Origin: Streptomyces graminofaciens | GTDB lineage: Bacteria > Actinomycetota > Actinomycetes > Streptomycetales > Streptomycetaceae | Assembly (NCBI RefSeq): GCF_030294945.1 | Contig: NZ_AP018448.1 | Location: 1,550,001 to 1,614,000, forward strand | Length of the DNA: 64,000 nucleotides | Reading direction: 5' to 3' | Part shown: positions 28,001 to 39,345 of the stretch, in pieces | Layout: each line of letters starts with the position of its first letter | How positions within the stretch are numbered: position 1 is the stretch's first letter | Notes under the pieces: model-generated | Database searches by the model: none | What the model was told of the DNA's origin: nothing | Seen by the model: only the letters and a program-made list of their open reading frames with translations | Program-made: the position numbers and the translations under genes

Positions 28001-30530
28001 TGAACCCGGTGTAGCCGGACTCCGCGAGCGCGCGGACGGACGGCGCGAACGCCACGGTGGCCCGCAGGTTGCGGTACCAGTACTCGGCGTCCATGGTCGC
28101 GGTGTCCAGCCAGCCGCCGCCCTCCACCGTGGAGTACAGCGGCACTTGGGCGGCGGTCGGCCGGAGTCCGGCCAGGGCTTCCAGGAGCGCCCCGCGTATC
28201 TCCTCCACATGGGCGGAGTGCGAGGCGTAGTCCACGTCGATGCGCCGGGCCCGTACGCCCTCGGCCTCACAGTCCGTCAGCAACGCGGCCAGAGCGTCGG
28301 GGTCGCCGGACACCACCGCGGCGGAAGGGGCGTTGACGGCGGCGATCGACAGCCCTGGGCGGTCGGCGAGGAGGTCCGTCAGACGGTCGTGCGGGAGGGC
28401 CACGGAGACCATGCCGCCGCGTCCTGCGAGGACCCCCAGCGCCTGGCTGCGCAGGGCCACGACCTTGGCCCCGTCCTCCAGGGACAGCGCACCCGCCACC
28501 ACGGCGGCGGCGATCTCCCCCTGCGAGTGCCCCACGACGGCGTCCGGCACGACGCCGAACGACCGCCAGACCTCCGCCAGCGACACCATCACCGCGAACA
28601 GCGCCGGCTGCACCACGTCCACGCGATCCCAGGCACTGCCCGACCGCACGGCGTCGAGCAACGACCAGTCCACGAAGGGAGCCAGTGCCCGCTCGCACTC
28701 CTCCATCCGCGCCGCGAACACCGGCGACTCGTCCAGCAACTCCCGCGCCATACCCGCCCATTGCGAGCCCTGCCCGGGGAAGACGAACACGACCGGTCCG
28801 GTGGCGGAAGCCTCGCCCTCCGCCACGTCCGCGCCGGGCGCACCGGCTGCCAGCGCCGCGAGCCCCTCCTCCACCGTCCGCCGGTCCCCGCCGACGACCG
28901 CACGGTGGTCGAACAGCGAACGGGACGTGAGGAGGGAGTAGCCGAGGTCGCGGGCGGCGGGCCCGTCGGCGTCCCGAAGGAGCGGCAGCAGACGGCGTGC
29001 CTGGTCGCGCAGCGCGTCCGGGGTGCGGGCGGAGAGCACCAGCGGCACGGGGAACGTGTCGGGGACGGAGTCGACGGGCGCGGCGGGCGGTGCCTCCTCC
29101 AGGATGAGGTGGGCATTGGTCCCACTGATCCCGAACGACGACACCCCGGCCCGCCGAGGACGCCCCTCGACCGCCTCCCACTCCCGCTGCTCCGTCAGCA
29201 GCTCAACCCCACCCGAGTCCCAGTCGACGAGCGGCGTCGGCTCATCCACGTGCAAGGTCCGCGGCAGCGCACCTTCCTGAAGAGCCATCACCATCTTGAT
29301 CACACCGGCCACACCCGCAGCCGCCTGCACATGCCCGATGTTGGACTTCAACGACCCCAGCCACAACGGCCGTTCATCGTCCCGGCCCTGCCCGTAGGTG
29401 GCCAGCAGCGCCTGCGCCTCGATCGGGTCCCCGAGCCGGGTCCCCGTGCCATGCGCCTCCACGACATCGACGTCACCCGTAGTCACCCCGGCCGACGACA
29501 GCGCCGCCCGGATCACCCTCTCCTGCGCCGGCCCACTCGGCGCGGTCAGCCCATTGCTGGCCCCGTCCTGGTTCACCGCGCTGCCGCGCACCACCGCCAG
29601 CACCCGATGACCATTGCGCCGGGCATCGGACAACCGCTCCAGGACCAGGAGCCCGACCCCCTCGGCCCAGCCCGTGCCCTCAGCCGACGCCGCGAAGGAC
29701 CGGCAGCGACCGTCCGCCGACAGCCCCCGCTGCCGCGAGAACTCCACGAACGTCCCAGGCGACGACATCACCGTCACCCCACCCGCCAACGCCAGCGAAC
29801 ACTCCCCCGCCCGCAACGACGACGCAGCCAGATGGATAGCCACCAACGACGACGAACACGCCGTATCCACCGTCACCGCAGGACCCTCAAGCCCCAACGA
29901 AAACGCCACCCGACCCGACAACACGCTTCCCGCGCCGCCCGTCAGCCGCTGGCCGTCGACGCCTCCGGCGGGTATGTGCAGTGCGGGTCCGTAGTCGTGG
30001 TACATGATTCCGGCGAAGACGCCGGTGCGGCTGCCGCGCAACGCGTGCGGATCGATACCCGCCCGCTCCACCGCCTCCCACGACGCCTCCAACAACAACC
30101 GCTGCTGCGGATCCATCGCCAACGCCTCACGCGGCGAAATCCCGAAGAACTCCGCATCGAACTCCGCCGCCTCATGCAAAAACCCACCATGACGCGTGTA
30201 CGACGTCCCCGGCCGATCCGGATCAGGGTCGTACAACCCCTCCACGTCCCAGCCCCGGTCCACCGGAAACTCCGACACACCCTCCCGCCCCGACGCCACC
30301 AACTCCCACAACTCCGCAGGCGAACCCACCCCACCCGGCAACCGGCACGCCATCCCCACCACCGCCACCGGCTCCCCCACACCGGCCTGGAGTTGCCGGT
30401 TCTCGCGGCGCAGCCGGGCGGTTTCCTTGAGGGCGTCCCTGAGTGCCGCCACGACGGTCGCGTCGGGGGCGGGCGAAGGGGACGACGAGGAAGGTGAGGA
30501 CGGTGATGAAGAAGACGGCGTTCGGGTCAT
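16077..30530 (-). CDS. conB: Modular type I polyketide synthase, extension modules 2-4
   Basis: A 4817-aa protein. The start is ATG 30530 with AAGGAAG just upstream; upstream open sequence in the same frame overlaps conA and is not counted. The N-terminus is Ser/Pro-rich followed by a docking helix ([18 protein letters not shown]). Module 2: KS (Cys225), AT with GHSQG/YASH (methylmalonyl), KR with LDD and no Pro144 (B1), ACP. Module 3: KS, AT with GHSVG/HAFH (malonyl), KR without LDD but with Trp before GSGGQAAY (A1), ACP (GFDSI). Module 4: KS, AT with GHSQG and YAAH (probably methylmalonyl), a degenerate KR (cofactor loop GDTETLG, catalytic Tyr position replaced by Ala), ACP. The protein ends in a [12 protein letters not shown] docking tail. 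Module 4 should leave an unreduced ketone, matching the C21 carbonyl that forms the concanamycin hemiketal. The module 2 KS is nearly identical at DNA level to the KS of module 1. The gene lies 23 bp after conA, in one operon. Confidence 0.93.
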   Translation of the reverse strand: MTRTPSSSSPSSPSSSSPSPAPDATVVAALRDALKETARLRRENRQLQAGVGEPVAVVGMACRLPGGVGSPAELWELVASGREGVSEFPVDRGWDVEGLYDPDPDRPGTSYTRHGGFLHEAAEFDAEFFGISPREALAMDPQQRLLLEASWEAVERAGIDPHALRGSRTGVFAGIMYHDYGPALHIPAGGVDGQRLTGGAGSVLSGRVAFSLGLEGPAVTVDTACSSSLVAIHLAASSLRAGECSLALAGGVTVMSSPGTFVEFSRQRGLSADGRCRSFAASAEGTGWAEGVGLLVLERLSDARRNGHRVLAVVRGSAVNQDGASNGLTAPSGPAQERVIRAALSSAGVTTGDVDVVEAHGTGTRLGDPIEAQALLATYGQGRDDERPLWLGSLKSNIGHVQAAAGVAGVIKMVMALQEGALPRTLHVDEPTPLVDWDSGGVELLTEQREWEAVEGRPRRAGVSSFGISGTNAHLILEEAPPAAPVDSVPDTFPVPLVLSARTPDALRDQARRLLPLLRDADGPAARDLGYSLLTSRSLFDHRAVVGGDRRTVEEGLAALAAGAPGADVAEGEASATGPVVFVFPGQGSQWAGMARELLDESPVFAARMEECERALAPFVDWSLLDAVRSGSAWDRVDVVQPALFAVMVSLAEVWRSFGVVPDAVVGHSQGEIAAAVVAGALSLEDGAKVVALRSQALGVLAGRGGMVSVALPHDRLTDLLADRPGLSIAAVNAPSAAVVSGDPDALAALLTDCEAEGVRARRIDVDYASHSAHVEEIRGALLEALAGLRPTAAQVPLYSTVEGGGWLDTATMDAEYWYRNLRATVAFAPSVRALAESGYTGFIEVSPHPVLTMGIEETVQETGHDAVVLGTLRRGEGGLRRLHHALGEAFVRGLPVDWKPAFADTGARLVDLPTYPFQRRRYWLETPQASDSAAPADDTLWQEIENQDSAALADALGVDPDAVGEVLPALTAWRSERIRGQRADSWRHRVGWRPLTPAHPVALSGRWLVALPAPDSGGGADVLAALTAAGAEAVPVVVSAPDQDRESLAAALRAASAEEPVAGVLSLLAEEVRPHPAHPDVPAGLSLTLALVQALGDTGTDAPLWCATRGLAAVGGGERPGASVQAAVAGLGRTVALERPDSWGGLVDLPDVLDERAGGRLCAVLAAVADEDQVAVRSAGVYGRRLLPVKPGGRAADRVPGGTVLITGGTGGVGAQVARELAGQGAAHLLLLSRRGPAAPGADDLRAELTALGARVTIAACDAADRAELAAVVAAIPAEEPLTTVVHAAGVLDDGTLDALDPTRLATLMRVKVTAARALHEVTDGLGLTDFVVFSSFMGVLGSAGQGNYAAANAALDALVAERRAAGLPGTSVAWGAWAGGGMVDDGIADRLRRLGISPMEPRAAVRAMTAALADRDELCVVADVDWQRYREAVGLRSTALLSGLPGAVAPDARIPERAEQEGQVGGQLAALPAAERSRHITDLVRTHAATVLRHRSATDIAPGRAFAELGFDSLTAVELRNRLGTATGLRLPTTLLFDHPTPQALAAHLLAELAPSGPDTQPSQGPAALPARPADDDPIAIIGIGCRFPGAVHGPDAYWQLLSEGRDVIADWPLDRGWDTEGLYDPDPDRPGTTYSRRGGFLHDAGGFDAAFFGISPREALAMDPQQRLLLETCWETVEHAGIDPTALRGRPVGVFVGTNGQDYPGVLDGAPGVSEGHVMTGNTASVMSGRISYELGLDGPALTVDTACSSSLVTLHLAAQALRRGECAQALAGGVTLMTTPKLFVEFSRQRGLAPDGRCKAFAASADGTGWAEGVGMLLLERLSDARRQGHRVLAVLSGTAVNQDGASNGLTAPNGPAQQRVIRAALTDARVTAAEIDAVEAHGTGTRLGDPIEAQALQAVYGTGRSAEGPLWLGSVKSNIGHTQAAAGVAGVIKMVLAIRHAELPRTLHADEPSTHIDWDTAGLRLLTEPTPWPETRRPRRAGVSSFGISGTNAHVIVEQAPVSGEDQREASDPSAGGAEAGTHTPPARTLPLLLSARTPAALRAQAARLLDHLDTHPGTPLPDVALALARGRAALEHRAAVPGHDETAARRALAALATGTPAPELVTGLAAPGRTVLLFPGQGSQRAAAGAALYRDEPVFADALDDVLTHLAPHLDLPLRDLLFAAEGTEQALLLNRTRYTQPALFALEVALFRLLGHWGVAPDVLIGHSVGELAAAHVAGVLDLPDACALVAARGRLMDELPEGGAMVAVEAGEDEVLRVLGALADDGTVGIAAVNGPTATVISGDEDAVLGAAEEFRRQGRRTRRLTVSHAFHSARMDGMLDAFREVAEGLSYAEPRIPVISDLTGEPASAAELCSPEYWVRHVRGTVRFMDGVRHLVAEGATTFLEAGPGGVLSALVPACLPEDTPGAPGVAAIPLLPKQQPEAASVVAALARLHVRAVPVDWSAGRGDAPDRHVDLPTYPFQHERFWPRPAEGRSTSGTDGSDAFWDLVGTADVPSVASLLGLDEEAPLGDVLPALSAWRSRRDDESAAARHRYRVDWQPLAVPARTRLSGTWLLAVPDDPAVTETSDAVERALAEHGAETSVIRVGVGVGRAELAGMLPAGATGVLSLLALTDRPDPDHAPLGAGLALTLTLLQALGDTGSRARLWCVTSGAVRAGGGMDTPPSPAQARVWGLGRVAALEHPDRWGGLIDLPERLDPAALRGLCACLGAAGDADTTTGLAGEDQIAVRPSGLLGRRLVPAPRVTEGTQAAGAGAPAVEEDAPAPAEGAPAVKGRVASDDAVPSPTGWRPHGTVLVTGGTGGIGRHVARWLAREGAGHLVLAGRQGPAAPGAATLIAELEQSGARVTVAACDIADRAEATALVERLRAAGDTPRAVFHAAGTVSDTRTEHCTPERLHAELAAKADGADHLDELLADEPLDAFVLFSSIAGTWGSGGQAAYAAANAHLDALAARRRALGRTAVSVAWGPWEGTGMADGDAGAGLRRHGLVGLRPEEALTALRQALDAGDTHVVVADVDWGRFVPVFTSGRPSRLLQTLPEAAEAFAAAPSENTSAAPTDQAGQWRDRLTALPEAEGNRLLVELITTEAAAILGHTSAERVDPDRPLRDIGFDSITAVELRNRLVTGTGFGLPVTALFDHPTATDLARHIRDGLAGTAQPATGPDTPAPLPTTADDPLAVVAMACRFPAGVRTPEDLWRLVADEVDAIGAFPADRGWDLDALYDPDPGRPGTFYTSGGGFLDGAGDFDAGFFGISPREALAMDPQQRLLLETSWEVLERAGIDPLSVRGSRGGVFVGVASQGYGTGPGTPSDGVEGHLLSGNVTSVASGRIAYTLGIEGPAVTLDTACSSSLVALHLAGQALRSGDCSFALVGGAAVMAAPDVFVEFSKQGGLSPDGHCRSFADGADGTGWGEGAGMILVERLSDARRLGHPVLAVVRGTAVNQDGASNGLTAPNGLAQQRVIRQALANAGLSTADVDLVEAHGTGTVLGDPIEAQALLATYGQDRPADRPLWLGSLKSNLGHTQAAAGVAGLMKTVLAMRHATLPRTLHADDPTTRVDWSGGAVRLLDRARPWETPDRPRRAGVSAFGMSGTNAHVVLEEATPGTGSEATSKTALPAAAAPQDTDSRGPRPATALPWLLSARSQAALREQAARLHAHLTARPDLEPADVAHALATTRSSFPHRAVVVGTSRTELLDALADFADRAAASGAVEGHARGGGRTVFVFPGQGSQWAGMAVGLLDSAPVFAERIAECERALSPYVDWSLTGVLRDEPDAPSLDRVDVVQPALWAVMVSSAALWRSYGVEPSAVVGHSQGEIAAAVVAGALSLEDGAKVVALRSRALVALAGAGGMVSLAVSEERARALLTPHGDRVCVAAVNGPDAVVVAGEPEALADLLAACETDGVRARRIPVDYAAHSAQVARVRDDLLAALADVRPRTGETPLYSTVTGEPVDGALLTADYWYRNLREPVQFVRATDRLLDAGFDLFVETSPHPVLTAGVEGTAERAGRTVTAVGTLRRDDGGPARFLASLAEAWTTGAEVDWPDVLDRAAPGARPVPLPTYAFQRTRFWLPTPGRTAPATAGTDVVQDRFWAAVDSADPAGLAAALGADADATPEGFAPALREVLPVLSGWRRARLDQDAVRSLGYRVRWQPVADPPAVPLDGDWLLVVPKQHADAPLVGACQDALRLGGARARTVTVDAGDAARTAQDVADAVADAPIPAAGVLSLLALDERAAADGSLVLAGTAATLELLKALDALGLDAPLWCVTGGAVAVHPDERLARPGGAQLWGLGRVVGLEQPRRWGGIADLPPSPGPDEVRRLAALLAGGYEEDHLAVRPTGGHARRLVHAPAPDASAGRDWTPAGGTALITGDTETLGADIARWLARRGAVRVVLAGDRSVDRTGAAAPHGDLAVDQEAVAALRDELAELGAELTVTGHGPTDREAVAALVADPPLTAVVHLAHAHDPGASLAELTPEDLDGTLRSTLGPVTDLDALLDGHPAPHSVALAALFPLSGVWGAARRGAATSAYAALEGLARGRRDQGYHCVTLALGGQEPAPAGTEAAEGPLSTDTVVAALQEALDHDEPAAILADVRWDRIVAAVPDPRALRLLSELPEAAPAQGGTGEAADESAAAAAELVGRLAPLDEPARRRLLLDLVCDHAAAVLGHTGRQAVPADQAFSAVGFDSMLAVRFRNRLRTATGVPIAATVVFDHPTPTALADHLYEGLYDGAGPTAPALAELQALEAALTAADPRARGADEIGARLQNLVRTWARRSAPETGPADADALGSASADELFDLLDNNFGMA
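18991..19350 (-). repeat. AT4 copy of a 360-bp AT repeat (pairs with 9311-9670)
   Basis: Partner of the AT6 block; the offset is constant with no indels seen. Differences are scattered single bases plus a short run where the encoded [13 protein letters not shown] (AT6) becomes [13 protein letters not shown] (AT4). Confidence 0.75.
29092..30387 (-). repeat. KS2 copy of a 1.3-kb intragenic repeat (pairs with 34746-36041)
   Basis: The DNA encoding the KS of module 2 matches the DNA encoding the KS of module 1 at a constant offset of 5654 bp, from the EEAP linker to just before the docking/ACP linker, with only scattered differences. The exception is a roughly 90-bp patch around 29935-30025, where the two differ strongly but keep the same length. 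Third positions in this block are T/G-rich (GGT, TTG, GGG), unlike other KS domains in the cluster. Confidence 0.88.
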
Positions 30531-30553
30531 GAGCTTCCTTCTCCCGGTGCTGT

Positions 30554-33500
30554 TCAGGACTCGATGCCTTCGCGGGCCATACGGACCAGCTCCGCCACGT
30601 CCATGGCGTCGATCAGTTCCTCCTCGGCGGCCAGTGCCTCCGCGTGGGCCCCTGCTCCCCCGTCCTCCGTGTCCGAAGCCGTGTCCGTAGCCGTGTCGGT
30701 GCCGGCGGCGGGGAAGAGTTCGGACCGCAGCCGTCCGGCCAGCGCGATGGGCGTCGGGTGGTCGAACACGACGGTCGCGGACAGCCGCAGGCCGGTGGCC
30801 TTGCCGAGCCGGTTGCGCAGTTCGACGGCGCTGAGCGAGTCGGCGCCGAGTTCCTTGAAGCTCCGGCGCGCGTCGACCGTCTCGGCACGGTCGTAGTTCA
30901 GGACGGCGGCGGCCTCGGTCCGCACCAGGGCGAGCAGTTGCTTCTCCTGGGCGGTCGCGTCGAGTTCCACGAGCCGGGCCACAAGACGGTCGCCGGGGGC
31001 TCCGGCGGGCGTGCCCTGCCCCGTCGTACCCCGGGTGGACACCGGGGCCAGCCCGCGCAACAACGCGGGGACGCCCGGTCCCGCGGCCCGTAGTGCGGCG
31101 GTGTCGAGGGCCAGCGGCACGGGGCAGGCGTCGCCGGAGGCCAGCGCGGCGTCGAGGAGCCGCAGGCCCTGATCGGGGGTGAGCGCGTGGATGCCCACAC
31201 GGGCGAACCGGCGGCGGTCGGCGTCGCCGAGCCCGGCTGCCATGCCGCCCTCCGCCCACGGGCCCCAGGCGAGCGAGGTGGCCGCGAGGCCACTGGTCCG
31301 CCGACGGCGTGCCAGGGCGTCCAGGAAGGTGTTGGCCGCCGCGTAGTTGGCCTGTCCCGCGCCCCCGAGGAGCCCCTGTACGGAGGAGAAGAGGACGAAG
31401 GCGCTCAGGTCGAGCTCGCGGGTGAGGTCGTGCAGGTGCCGGGCGGCGTCCGCCTTCGGTCGGAGGACCGCTTCGAGGCTCTCGGGGGTGAGGGCGTCGA
31501 ACACCCGGTCGTCGAGGACACCGGCGGCGTGCACCACGGCCGTCAGCGGACGGTCTGCGGGCACGCTGTCGAGCAGTGCCGCCAGAGCCGCACGGTCGGC
31601 GACGTCACAGGCGGCGACGGTGACCCTGGCGCCCGACTCGGCCAGCTCCGCACGCAGTTCGGTGACGCCGGGAGCCGCATCGCCCCGTCGGCCGGCGAGC
31701 AGCAGATCGCGTACGCCGTGCTCGGTGACCAGGTGACGGGCCACGGCGGCGCCGAGTGCGCCGGTCGCGCCCGTGATCAGTACGGTGCCGTCGGCCCGCC
31801 ACGGTGCCTCGCCGGACACCGGTGACGTGGAGCGGGTCAGCCGGGGGACGAGTACGCGCCCGGCACGGAGGGCGAGTTGGGCTTCGCCCGAGGCCTCCGC
31901 AGCGGCGAGGGCCGCCGTGAGAGTCTGCCGCGAGGCGGGTTCGTCGTCGAGGTCCAGCAGGGTGATCCGGTCGGGGTGCTCGGTCTGTGCCGAGCGGATG
32001 AGACCCCAGACAGAGCTGTGCGCCAGGTCGGGCACGTCCTCGTCCGGCCCCGTGGCGATGGCGCCCCGGGTGACGACGACCAGGCGGGAGGCGGCGAAAC
32101 GCCCGTCGGCCAGCCAGCCCTGAACCAGGGCCAGCGCACGTCCGGCGGCGTGCACCGCGTCCGTACCGTCCGAGGCGGGGCCGGTCAGCGGGGCCAGGAC
32201 GACGTCCGGGACGTCAGCCTCGCTGCCACCGCTTTCGGCCGGCGCGGCGAGGTCCGCGTGGGTACCGGCCACCGTCGGCGATTCGGCCAGGTCGGCCAGG
32301 TCGGCCAGGTCGGCCGTGTCGGCGGTGTCACCGACGACCGCCCACCGACCGGGGAGCACATCGGAACCGGAGCCGCCGACGGAGCCGGGCAGCGGAATCC
32401 ACTCCACCCGGAACAGCGGTTCGCGCCCGCCGCCCCCGGCCGTCCGGAGCTGCTCGGCGGAGACCGGCCGCCGGGACAGCGTGCCGACCGACGCCACCGT
32501 ACGGCCGGCCGCGTCGGCGAAGGTGAGGGTGACCGCGTCGGGGCCGGCGGGCGCCAGCCGGACGCGGGCCGCGGTGGCCCCGGCGGTGTCCAGGCGTACC
32601 GCGCTCCACGCGAAGGGCAGACGGGCGCCGTCTCCGCCGGGCAGCGCGCCCAGTTCGATGGCGTGCAGGGCGGCGTCGAGCAGCGCGGGGTGCAGTCCGT
32701 ACCCGGCCGCGTCGGCGGCCTGCTCCTCGGGAAGGGCCAGCTCCGCGAAGACCTCCGTACCGCGACGCCACGCGGCACGCAGCCCCCGGAAGGCGGGACC
32801 GTAACCGAAGCCCTGGGCGGCGAGCGACTCGTACCACCCGGTCAGGTCCACCTCCTCGGCGTCCTCGGGCGGCCAGTTCGTGAAGGCACCGGCATCGGTG
32901 ACGGCTCCGGCGGCCGGGGCGAGCACCCCGACGGCGTGCAGCGTCCAGTCTCCGGCGTCAGCCTCGCCGTTGTCCCTGCCACGAGCCGTTGTCGCCGCAG
33001 GCCGGGTGTGCACGGTGACGGACCGTCGGCCATCGTCCTCGGCCCCCGCCACCTGGACCTGGAGCTCGACGGCGCCCTCGTCCGGGAGTCGCAGCGGCGC
33101 CTGCAGAGTCAGCTCCTCCAGCAGTTCGCAGCCGGTACGGCGGGCCGCGTGCAGGGCCAGCTCCACGAGCCCGGCGCCGGGGAAGAGCACGGTGTCGAGG
33201 ACGGTGTGGTCGGCGAGCCAGGGTTGGGTGTCCAGGGACAGCCGCCCGGTGAGCACGAGGGTGTCGGAGTCCGCGGGTCGCACAGCGGCACCGAGCAGGG
33301 GATGACCGCCGGTACCGAGCCCCAGCGCGGGCGCGTCCACGGCGGTGCGCGGGCTGACGGCCGGCCAGTAACGCCTGTGCTGGAATGCGTACGTGGGCAG
33401 GTCGACGCGGCGGGCACCCGTACCGGCGAACACGGCCGTCCAGTCGACGTCGGCGCCTCGCACATGGAGCCGGGCCAGGCCCTCCGCGAGCGTCCGGTCC

Positions 33501-36500
33501 TCAGGGTGCTCACGCCGCAACAGGGGGACGAACTCCGCCTGCGCCTCGTCGTCCTCGGGGAGGCAGTCGCGTCCCATGGCGGTCAGTACGGCGTCCGGCC
33601 CGATCTCCAGGAACGTCGTCACCCCGTCCGCCCGAAGAGCCCGTACGACGTCGGCGAATCGCACGGTCTCCCGGACGTGCCGGGCCCAGTAGACCGCCTG
33701 GTCCGCAGCATCCAGGGGGACGTCGTCCGGCCCGGCGACCGGCCGACCCGTCATGTCCGACAGCAGTGGTACGGCGGGAGCCGACAGGTCGAGGCCCCTG
33801 GCCACCCGGCGGAATTCGTCCAGCATGGGGTCCATGCGGGGCGAGTGGAAGGCATGGCTGACCCGCAGCCGCCTGGTCCTGCGTCCGCGCGCCGACAGCG
33901 CACCGGCGATCTCCATGACGGCGTCCTCGTCGCCGGAGAGCACGCAGGAGAGGGGGCCGTTGACGGCGGCGAGCGCCACCCGCGCCTCGCGCCCGCGCAG
34001 CAGTTCGGCGACCTCCGCCTCGGGCGCCTGGACCGAGACCATCGCACCGCCTTCGGGCAGCGCCTCCATCAGGCGGCCTCGCTCGGCGACGAGCGTCACG
34101 GCGTCCGGCAACGACATCATCCCGACGGCGTGGGCAGCCGCCAGTTCGCCGACCGAGTGTCCGGCCACCCGGTCCGGGCGTATGCCGAAGTGCTCGACGA
34201 GCCGGAAGAGGGCCACCTCCACGGCGAACAATCCGGCCTGGGTGAACACGGTCCGGTCCAGCAGGGCGGCCTCCGGGGAGTCCGCCTCGGCGAAGACGAC
34301 TTCGCGCAGGGGCCGCCCGAGGAGGTCGTCGAACTCCTCGAAGATCTCGTCCAGCGCCTCGGCGAACACCGGGAAACGCGCGTGGAGTGCACGCCCCATG
34401 CCGACGCGCTGACTGCCCTGCCCGGTGAAGAGGAACGCCGTCTTCCCGCCACTCGGCACGCCGTACGGGACGCGCGACGGCAGGTCGCCGTCCGCCAGCG
34501 CCGCCAGATCCGCGAGCAGCCGGTCCGGTTCGTCGCCGACCAGCACCGCCCGGTGCTCCAGCGCCGCACGCGTGGTGGCCAGCGAGAAGCCGACATCGGC
34601 GAGCCGGGCCCGTGGCTCCGCGCTCAGCTGCGCACGCAACCGCTGTGCCTGCGCCCGCAGAGCCGGCTCGGTCCGGCCGGACAACGGCCACAGGACGGTT
34701 CCGGGGGAAGGGACGGGGGCGGAGTCGACCGACTGAGCGGGCGGCGCCTCCTCCAGAATGAGGTGGGCATTGGTCCCACTGATCCCGAACGACGACACCC
34801 CGGCCCGCCGAGGACGCCCCTCGACCGCCTCCCACTCCCGCTGCTCCGTCAGCAGCTCAACCCCACCCGAGTCCCAGTCGACGAGCGGCGTCGGCTCATC
34901 CACGTGCAAGGTCCGCGGCAGCGCACCTTCCTGAAGAGCCATCACCATCTTGATCACACCGGCCACACCCGCAGCCGCCTGCACATGCCCGATGTTGGAC
35001 TTCAACGACCCCAGCCACAACGGCCGTTCATCGTCCCGGCCCTGCCCGTAGGTGGCCAGCAGCGCCTGCGCCTCGATCGGGTCCCCGAGCCGGGTCCCCG
35101 TGCCATGCGCCTCCACGACATCGACGTCACCCGCAGTCACCCCGGCCGCAGACAGCGCCGCCCGGATCACCCCCTCCTGCGCCGGCCCACTCGGCGCGGT
35201 CAGCCCATTGCTGGCCCCGTCCTGGTTCACCGCGCTGCCGCGCACCACCGCCAACACCCGATGACCATGGCGCCGGGCATCGGACAACCGCTCCAGCACG
35301 AGCAGCCCCACGCCTTCCGCCCAGCCCGTGCCCTCAGCCGACGCCGCGAAGGACCGGCAGCGACCGTCCGCCGACAGCCCCCGCTGCCGCGAGAACTCCA
35401 CGAACGTCCCAGGCGACGACATCACCGTCACCCCACCCGCCAACGCCAGCGAACACTCCCCCGCCCGCAACGACGACGCAGCCAGATGGATAGCCACCAA
35501 CGACGACGAACACGCCGTGTCCACCGTCACCGCAGGACCCTCAAGCCCCAACGAAAACGCCACCCGACCCGACAGCACGCTTGCCGCGCCACCGGTCAGG
35601 CGTCGCCCCTCGGAGGAATCGGGCAGTGTGGCGCCGGTGTCGGAGTCGCGGAACGTGAAGGTGCCGGCGAAGACGCCGGTGCGGCTGCCGCGCAACGCGT
35701 GCGGATCGATACCCGCCCGCTCCACCGCCTCCCACGACGCCTCCAACAACAACCGCTGCTGCGGATCCATCGCCAACGCCTCACGCGGCGAAATCCCGAA
35801 GAACTCCGCATCGAACTCCGCCGCCTCATGCAAAAACCCACCATGACGCGTGTACGACGTCCCCGGCCGATCCGGATCAGGGTCGTACAACCCCTCCACG
35901 TCCCAGCCCCGGTCCACCGGAAACTCCGACACACCCTCCCGCCCCGACGCCACCAACTCCCACAACTCCGCAGGCGAACCCACCCCACCCGGCAACCGGC
36001 ACGCCATCCCCACCACCGCCACCGGCTCCCCCACACCGGCCGAGGTGAGAGCCTCCACGCCCTCCGCCGCGTCGTCCTCCGCCGTGTTCCGCACATACCG
36101 GATCAGGGCCTCGGGTGTCGGGTGGTCGTAGATCAGGGTGCTGGGCAGGCGGGCGCCCGTGGACCGGCTGAGGAGGTCGCTCAGTTCGACGCCCATCAGG
36201 GAGCTGAAGCCGAGTTCCTTGAAGGAGGTGCCGAGCGGGACCGCGTCGGCCGAGAGGTGGCCGAGGACGCGGGCGACGTGCGTGCGCACCAGCTCGGCCG
36301 GTTCGAGGCGGCCGCCACCGGTCGGCGTCCGAACGGCAGGGCTGTCCATGTCGGGCTCTGCAGCCGGAAGTTCCGGTGCGGCAGCGCCTTGCGGTGAGTC
36401 GAGCCAGTACCGCTGCCGCTGGAAGGCGTAGGTGGGCAGGGCGACACGGCGGGCACGCGGACAGGAGAGTACTCGGCTCAGGGCTGCGGGGACTCCGTTG

Positions 36501-39073
36501 ACGTGCAGCTCCGCGAGTGCCGTGACCAGGGTCGACACCTCGTCGCGGTCCTCCCGGACGGCGGGTACGAAGACCTGGTCGGCACCGTCGGGCGCGCAGT
36601 CGCGGGCCATGGAGGAGAGCACCGCGTCCGGCCCGATCTCCAGGTGGAAGGTGATGCCGCGGGCGTGCAGAGTCCTGACGCCGTCGAGGAAGCGGACCGC
36701 GTCGCGGGCGTGGCGGACCCAGTGGTCCGGCGAACGGAGTTCGTCGTCGGTGGCGGTCCGGCCGGTCAGGTTGGAGACGACGGGGATGCTCGGCGCCCGG
36801 TAGGTGAGGTTCTCTGCGACTTGGCGGAACTCGTCGAGCATGCCGTCCATGTGCGGTGAGTGGAAGGCGTGGCTCACCCGCAGTCGCCTGGTCTTGCGGC
36901 CCCGGCCGCGCCAGCGTCGGGCGAGGCGGAGCACGGCGTCCTCGTCGCCGGAGAGCACGGTCGAGGCGGGTCCGTTGACCGCGGCGACGGCGACCCGGCC
37001 CTCGTGGCCGGCCAGGTCGGGACGGAGTTCCTCCTCGGAGGCCTGGACCGACACCATGGCGCCGCCTTCGGGCAGCCGCTCCATCAGCCGGCCGCGGGCC
37101 GTCACGAGCGCGCAGGCGTCGGGCAGGTCCAGCACGCCGGCCGCGTGCGCCGCGACCAGCTCGCCGACGGAGTGGCCCAGTACGGCGTCCGGGGTCAGTC
37201 CCCAGTGTTCGAGCAGCCGGTACAGCGCGGTCTCGAAGGCGAAAAGCGCGGGCTGGGTGTAGCGGGTCCGGTCGAGCAGGGCCGCGTCGGGGGTGCCCCC
37301 GCTGTCGAGGACCAGGTCCCGCAACGGCCGGTCGAGGAACCGGCCCAGGTGCTCGCACGCCTCGTCGAAGGCGTCCGCGAACACGGGGTACGTGGCGTAC
37401 AGTGCGGCGCCCATACCGGGCCGCTGGCTGCCCTGCCCGGTGAACAGGAACGCGAGGCCGCCCTCGCGTGCTGTGCCCTCCACCACGCGCGGGGCGGGGC
37501 GTCCTTCGGCTAGTGCCGCGATCGACTCGAGGAGGTCGTCGCGATCGGTGGCGAGGACGACGGCGCGTCGTGCGAAGTGGGTGCGGGTCGTGGCGCCGGA
37601 GTACGCGATCTCGTCGGGCGCGAGTTCGGGGCGGTCGGCGAGATGGCCGAGCAGCCGGGCCGCCTGGGCGCGCAGGGCGGGCTCGTCACGGCCGGAGAGG
37701 GTGACGGGGACGGGCAACAGGGCGACGGACGGCTCGGGTTCCGCCGCGGGCGTGCCCCGGCCGCGCCAGTCCGACAGCACCAGATGGCAGTTGGTGCCGC
37801 CCATGCCGAACGAACTCACCCCGGCGGTCCTCGGCAGGTCGTCGTACGGCCAAGGGGCGAGTTCCCGCTGCACCGTGAGGTTGAGGCGGTCCAGCGGCAG
37901 CGCGGGGGGCGGGGTGGTGAAGTTGAGGCTGGGCGGAAGGGCCTGGTACTCGATGGACAGGATGACCTTGAGCAGGCCCACGACTCCGGCGGCGGCCTCC
38001 AGATGACCGACGTTGGTCTTGGCGGATCCGACGGCCAGCGGGCGGCCGGGTGTCCTCTCGGTGCCGAGCGCCGCGCCGAGTGCCGCAGCCTCGACGGGGT
38101 CGCCGGCCTTCGTGCCGGTGCCGTGCAGCTCGACGTACTGCACCTGGTCGGGGCGCGTCCGGGCGCGGCGGTGGGCGAGCCGGATCACCTCGCGCTGGGC
38201 ACTCTCGTCGGGCACGGTGAGCCCGGAGGAGGCGTTGCCGGCGTTGTTCACGGCGCCGCCGAGGATCAGGCAGCGGATCGAGTCGCCGTCGGCGATCGCC
38301 CGGTCGAGGGTCTTGAGGACGACCAGGGCGCCGCCCTCGCCGCGTACATAACCGTTGGCCCGCTCGTCGAAGGTGTGGCACCGCCCGTCGGGCGAGAGCG
38401 CGCCCGAACTGGCGGCGACGAGCGCGCCGTCCAGGGCGAGGTTGAGGTTGACGCCGCCGGCGAGGGCGGCCGTGCAGTCGCCCGCGCGCAGGCTCTCGCA
38501 GGCCAGTTGGACAGCGACCAGGGAAGAGGACTGCCCGCAGTCGACGGTCTGGCTGGGTCCCCGTAGGGCGAGGGTGTGGGAGAGCCGGTTGGCGATCATG
38601 GTGCGCTGGGTGCCGACGGCCGTGTGCCGGGTGATGCCGGCGGCGCCGAGGCGTGCGCGCAGGGTGGCGTAGTCGTCGGCGGTGGCTCCGACGAACACGG
38701 CGGTCGGGCTGTCGGCCAGGGTGCCGGGGACGGTGCCGGCGTGTTCCAGGGCCTCCCAGCCGAGTTCCAGTACGAGGCGCTGCTGGGGGTCCATGGCGGT
38801 GGCTTCGCGCGGGGAGATGCCGAAGAAGGCGGCGTCGAAGAGGTCGGCCCGGTCGAGGAAACCGCCCCAGCGCACGCGTTCGGCGTCCGGCGCGGCCGCG
38901 GCCGCGGCGATCGCGTCCGCGTCCCAGCGCTCGGAGGGCGCCTCGGTGATGGCGTGCCGACCCGCGGCGAGCAACCGCCAGAAGGTCTCCGGGTCGGGTG
39001 CGCCGGGCAGTCGGCAGGAGTATCCGATGACCGCTATCGCCGTGTGCGGATCGACCTCGTCCTGATTAGACAT
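30554..39073 (-). CDS. conA: Modular type I polyketide synthase, loading module and extension module 1
   Basis: A 2839-aa protein that starts the chain. The ATG at 39073 (MSNQDEVDP) has GGAAG 8 nt upstream; an in-frame ATG at 39151 would add an unsupported leader. Loading module: KS with the active-site Cys replaced by Gln (VDCGQSSS, Gln181), i.e. a KSQ decarboxylase; AT with GHSVG (Ser635) and HAFH (malonyl); ACP with GFSSL (Ser958) where GFDSL is usual. Module 1: KS (Cys1188), malonyl AT (GHSVG, HAFH), DH ([10 protein letters not shown], with Asp for the usual Gly; [10 protein letters not shown]), KR with LDD (B1), ACP (GADSL ~2746). The C-terminal tail [19 protein letters not shown] is a docking element of a different class from those ending conB and conC. 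Malonyl decarboxylation would give an acetyl starter, and module 1 turns it into a crotonyl unit, the propenyl tail of concanamycin. It is the first gene of a leftward operon. Confidence 0.93.
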   Translation of the reverse strand: MSNQDEVDPHTAIAVIGYSCRLPGAPDPETFWRLLAAGRHAITEAPSERWDADAIAAAAAAPDAERVRWGGFLDRADLFDAAFFGISPREATAMDPQQRLVLELGWEALEHAGTVPGTLADSPTAVFVGATADDYATLRARLGAAGITRHTAVGTQRTMIANRLSHTLALRGPSQTVDCGQSSSLVAVQLACESLRAGDCTAALAGGVNLNLALDGALVAASSGALSPDGRCHTFDERANGYVRGEGGALVVLKTLDRAIADGDSIRCLILGGAVNNAGNASSGLTVPDESAQREVIRLAHRRARTRPDQVQYVELHGTGTKAGDPVEAAALGAALGTERTPGRPLAVGSAKTNVGHLEAAAGVVGLLKVILSIEYQALPPSLNFTTPPPALPLDRLNLTVQRELAPWPYDDLPRTAGVSSFGMGGTNCHLVLSDWRGRGTPAAEPEPSVALLPVPVTLSGRDEPALRAQAARLLGHLADRPELAPDEIAYSGATTRTHFARRAVVLATDRDDLLESIAALAEGRPAPRVVEGTAREGGLAFLFTGQGSQRPGMGAALYATYPVFADAFDEACEHLGRFLDRPLRDLVLDSGGTPDAALLDRTRYTQPALFAFETALYRLLEHWGLTPDAVLGHSVGELVAAHAAGVLDLPDACALVTARGRLMERLPEGGAMVSVQASEEELRPDLAGHEGRVAVAAVNGPASTVLSGDEDAVLRLARRWRGRGRKTRRLRVSHAFHSPHMDGMLDEFRQVAENLTYRAPSIPVVSNLTGRTATDDELRSPDHWVRHARDAVRFLDGVRTLHARGITFHLEIGPDAVLSSMARDCAPDGADQVFVPAVREDRDEVSTLVTALAELHVNGVPAALSRVLSCPRARRVALPTYAFQRQRYWLDSPQGAAAPELPAAEPDMDSPAVRTPTGGGRLEPAELVRTHVARVLGHLSADAVPLGTSFKELGFSSLMGVELSDLLSRSTGARLPSTLIYDHPTPEALIRYVRNTAEDDAAEGVEALTSAGVGEPVAVVGMACRLPGGVGSPAELWELVASGREGVSEFPVDRGWDVEGLYDPDPDRPGTSYTRHGGFLHEAAEFDAEFFGISPREALAMDPQQRLLLEASWEAVERAGIDPHALRGSRTGVFAGTFTFRDSDTGATLPDSSEGRRLTGGAASVLSGRVAFSLGLEGPAVTVDTACSSSLVAIHLAASSLRAGECSLALAGGVTVMSSPGTFVEFSRQRGLSADGRCRSFAASAEGTGWAEGVGLLVLERLSDARRHGHRVLAVVRGSAVNQDGASNGLTAPSGPAQEGVIRAALSAAGVTAGDVDVVEAHGTGTRLGDPIEAQALLATYGQGRDDERPLWLGSLKSNIGHVQAAAGVAGVIKMVMALQEGALPRTLHVDEPTPLVDWDSGGVELLTEQREWEAVEGRPRRAGVSSFGISGTNAHLILEEAPPAQSVDSAPVPSPGTVLWPLSGRTEPALRAQAQRLRAQLSAEPRARLADVGFSLATTRAALEHRAVLVGDEPDRLLADLAALADGDLPSRVPYGVPSGGKTAFLFTGQGSQRVGMGRALHARFPVFAEALDEIFEEFDDLLGRPLREVVFAEADSPEAALLDRTVFTQAGLFAVEVALFRLVEHFGIRPDRVAGHSVGELAAAHAVGMMSLPDAVTLVAERGRLMEALPEGGAMVSVQAPEAEVAELLRGREARVALAAVNGPLSCVLSGDEDAVMEIAGALSARGRRTRRLRVSHAFHSPRMDPMLDEFRRVARGLDLSAPAVPLLSDMTGRPVAGPDDVPLDAADQAVYWARHVRETVRFADVVRALRADGVTTFLEIGPDAVLTAMGRDCLPEDDEAQAEFVPLLRREHPEDRTLAEGLARLHVRGADVDWTAVFAGTGARRVDLPTYAFQHRRYWPAVSPRTAVDAPALGLGTGGHPLLGAAVRPADSDTLVLTGRLSLDTQPWLADHTVLDTVLFPGAGLVELALHAARRTGCELLEELTLQAPLRLPDEGAVELQVQVAGAEDDGRRSVTVHTRPAATTARGRDNGEADAGDWTLHAVGVLAPAAGAVTDAGAFTNWPPEDAEEVDLTGWYESLAAQGFGYGPAFRGLRAAWRRGTEVFAELALPEEQAADAAGYGLHPALLDAALHAIELGALPGGDGARLPFAWSAVRLDTAGATAARVRLAPAGPDAVTLTFADAAGRTVASVGTLSRRPVSAEQLRTAGGGGREPLFRVEWIPLPGSVGGSGSDVLPGRWAVVGDTADTADLADLADLAESPTVAGTHADLAAPAESGGSEADVPDVVLAPLTGPASDGTDAVHAAGRALALVQGWLADGRFAASRLVVVTRGAIATGPDEDVPDLAHSSVWGLIRSAQTEHPDRITLLDLDDEPASRQTLTAALAAAEASGEAQLALRAGRVLVPRLTRSTSPVSGEAPWRADGTVLITGATGALGAAVARHLVTEHGVRDLLLAGRRGDAAPGVTELRAELAESGARVTVAACDVADRAALAALLDSVPADRPLTAVVHAAGVLDDRVFDALTPESLEAVLRPKADAARHLHDLTRELDLSAFVLFSSVQGLLGGAGQANYAAANTFLDALARRRRTSGLAATSLAWGPWAEGGMAAGLGDADRRRFARVGIHALTPDQGLRLLDAALASGDACPVPLALDTAALRAAGPGVPALLRGLAPVSTRGTTGQGTPAGAPGDRLVARLVELDATAQEKQLLALVRTEAAAVLNYDRAETVDARRSFKELGADSLSAVELRNRLGKATGLRLSATVVFDHPTPIALAGRLRSELFPAAGTDTATDTASDTEDGGAGAHAEALAAEEELIDAMDVAELVRMAREGIES
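34746..36041 (-). repeat. KS1 copy of a 1.3-kb intragenic repeat (pairs with 29092-30387)
   Basis: Partner of the KS2 block. Near-identity ends abruptly at both sides (into the AT linker and into the ACP linker), as expected after recent duplication or gene conversion rather than selection on the whole module. The divergent patch lies at about 35589-35680, which encodes the variable loop after the GVFAG motif. Confidence 0.88.
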
Positions 39074-39345
39074 TTCTTCCACTTCCGGCTTCCCGGCCGT
39101 CCGGGCAATGGGAATTACTCGGGCCACGGAGGAACTCTCGCAGCCCGGCATATCGTTTCGATAGCGCCGCCCGCGACACTCGACGGTGGCCGGAAACCAG
39201 TGGCAAGTGACCCTTTCCGCAAGGCCGGGTCGTCGGTACGGTTGCTGCGCATCAGCGGTCTCGTCGGTCGTGGAATGCAGTTGACGAACCTAGAGCACCA
39301 TGGCCTGTTCATACCTTTTTCACTCGAGATACACGGGAGACAGTG
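39074..39345. promoter_or_regulatory. Divergent promoter region between conA and the acyltransferase-like gene
   Basis: A 272-bp non-coding gap separates two divergently read transcription units, so it must hold the promoter of the whole leftward PKS operon and that of the rightward accessory pair. It is visibly more AT-rich than the flanking genes. A TTGACG element near 39281 is a possible -35 for the rightward unit, but no convincing -10 at normal spacing was found. A clean palindrome is listed separately. Confidence 0.6.
39151..39163. promoter_or_regulatory. Candidate operator palindrome upstream of conA
   Basis: TATCGTTTCGATA: perfect 5-bp arms around TTT, about 78 bp upstream of the conA start, in the divergent promoter region. 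It could be the binding site of the neighbouring LuxR-type regulator or of another repressor. Function is inferred from position only. Confidence 0.35.

Noticed and set aside
30531..31259. Upstream in-frame extension of conB into conA
   Set aside because: The extra sequence is Arg/Pro-rich, antiparallel in character to real protein, and overlaps the conA KR and ACP. ATG 30530 has a ribosome-binding site and starts the docking domain.
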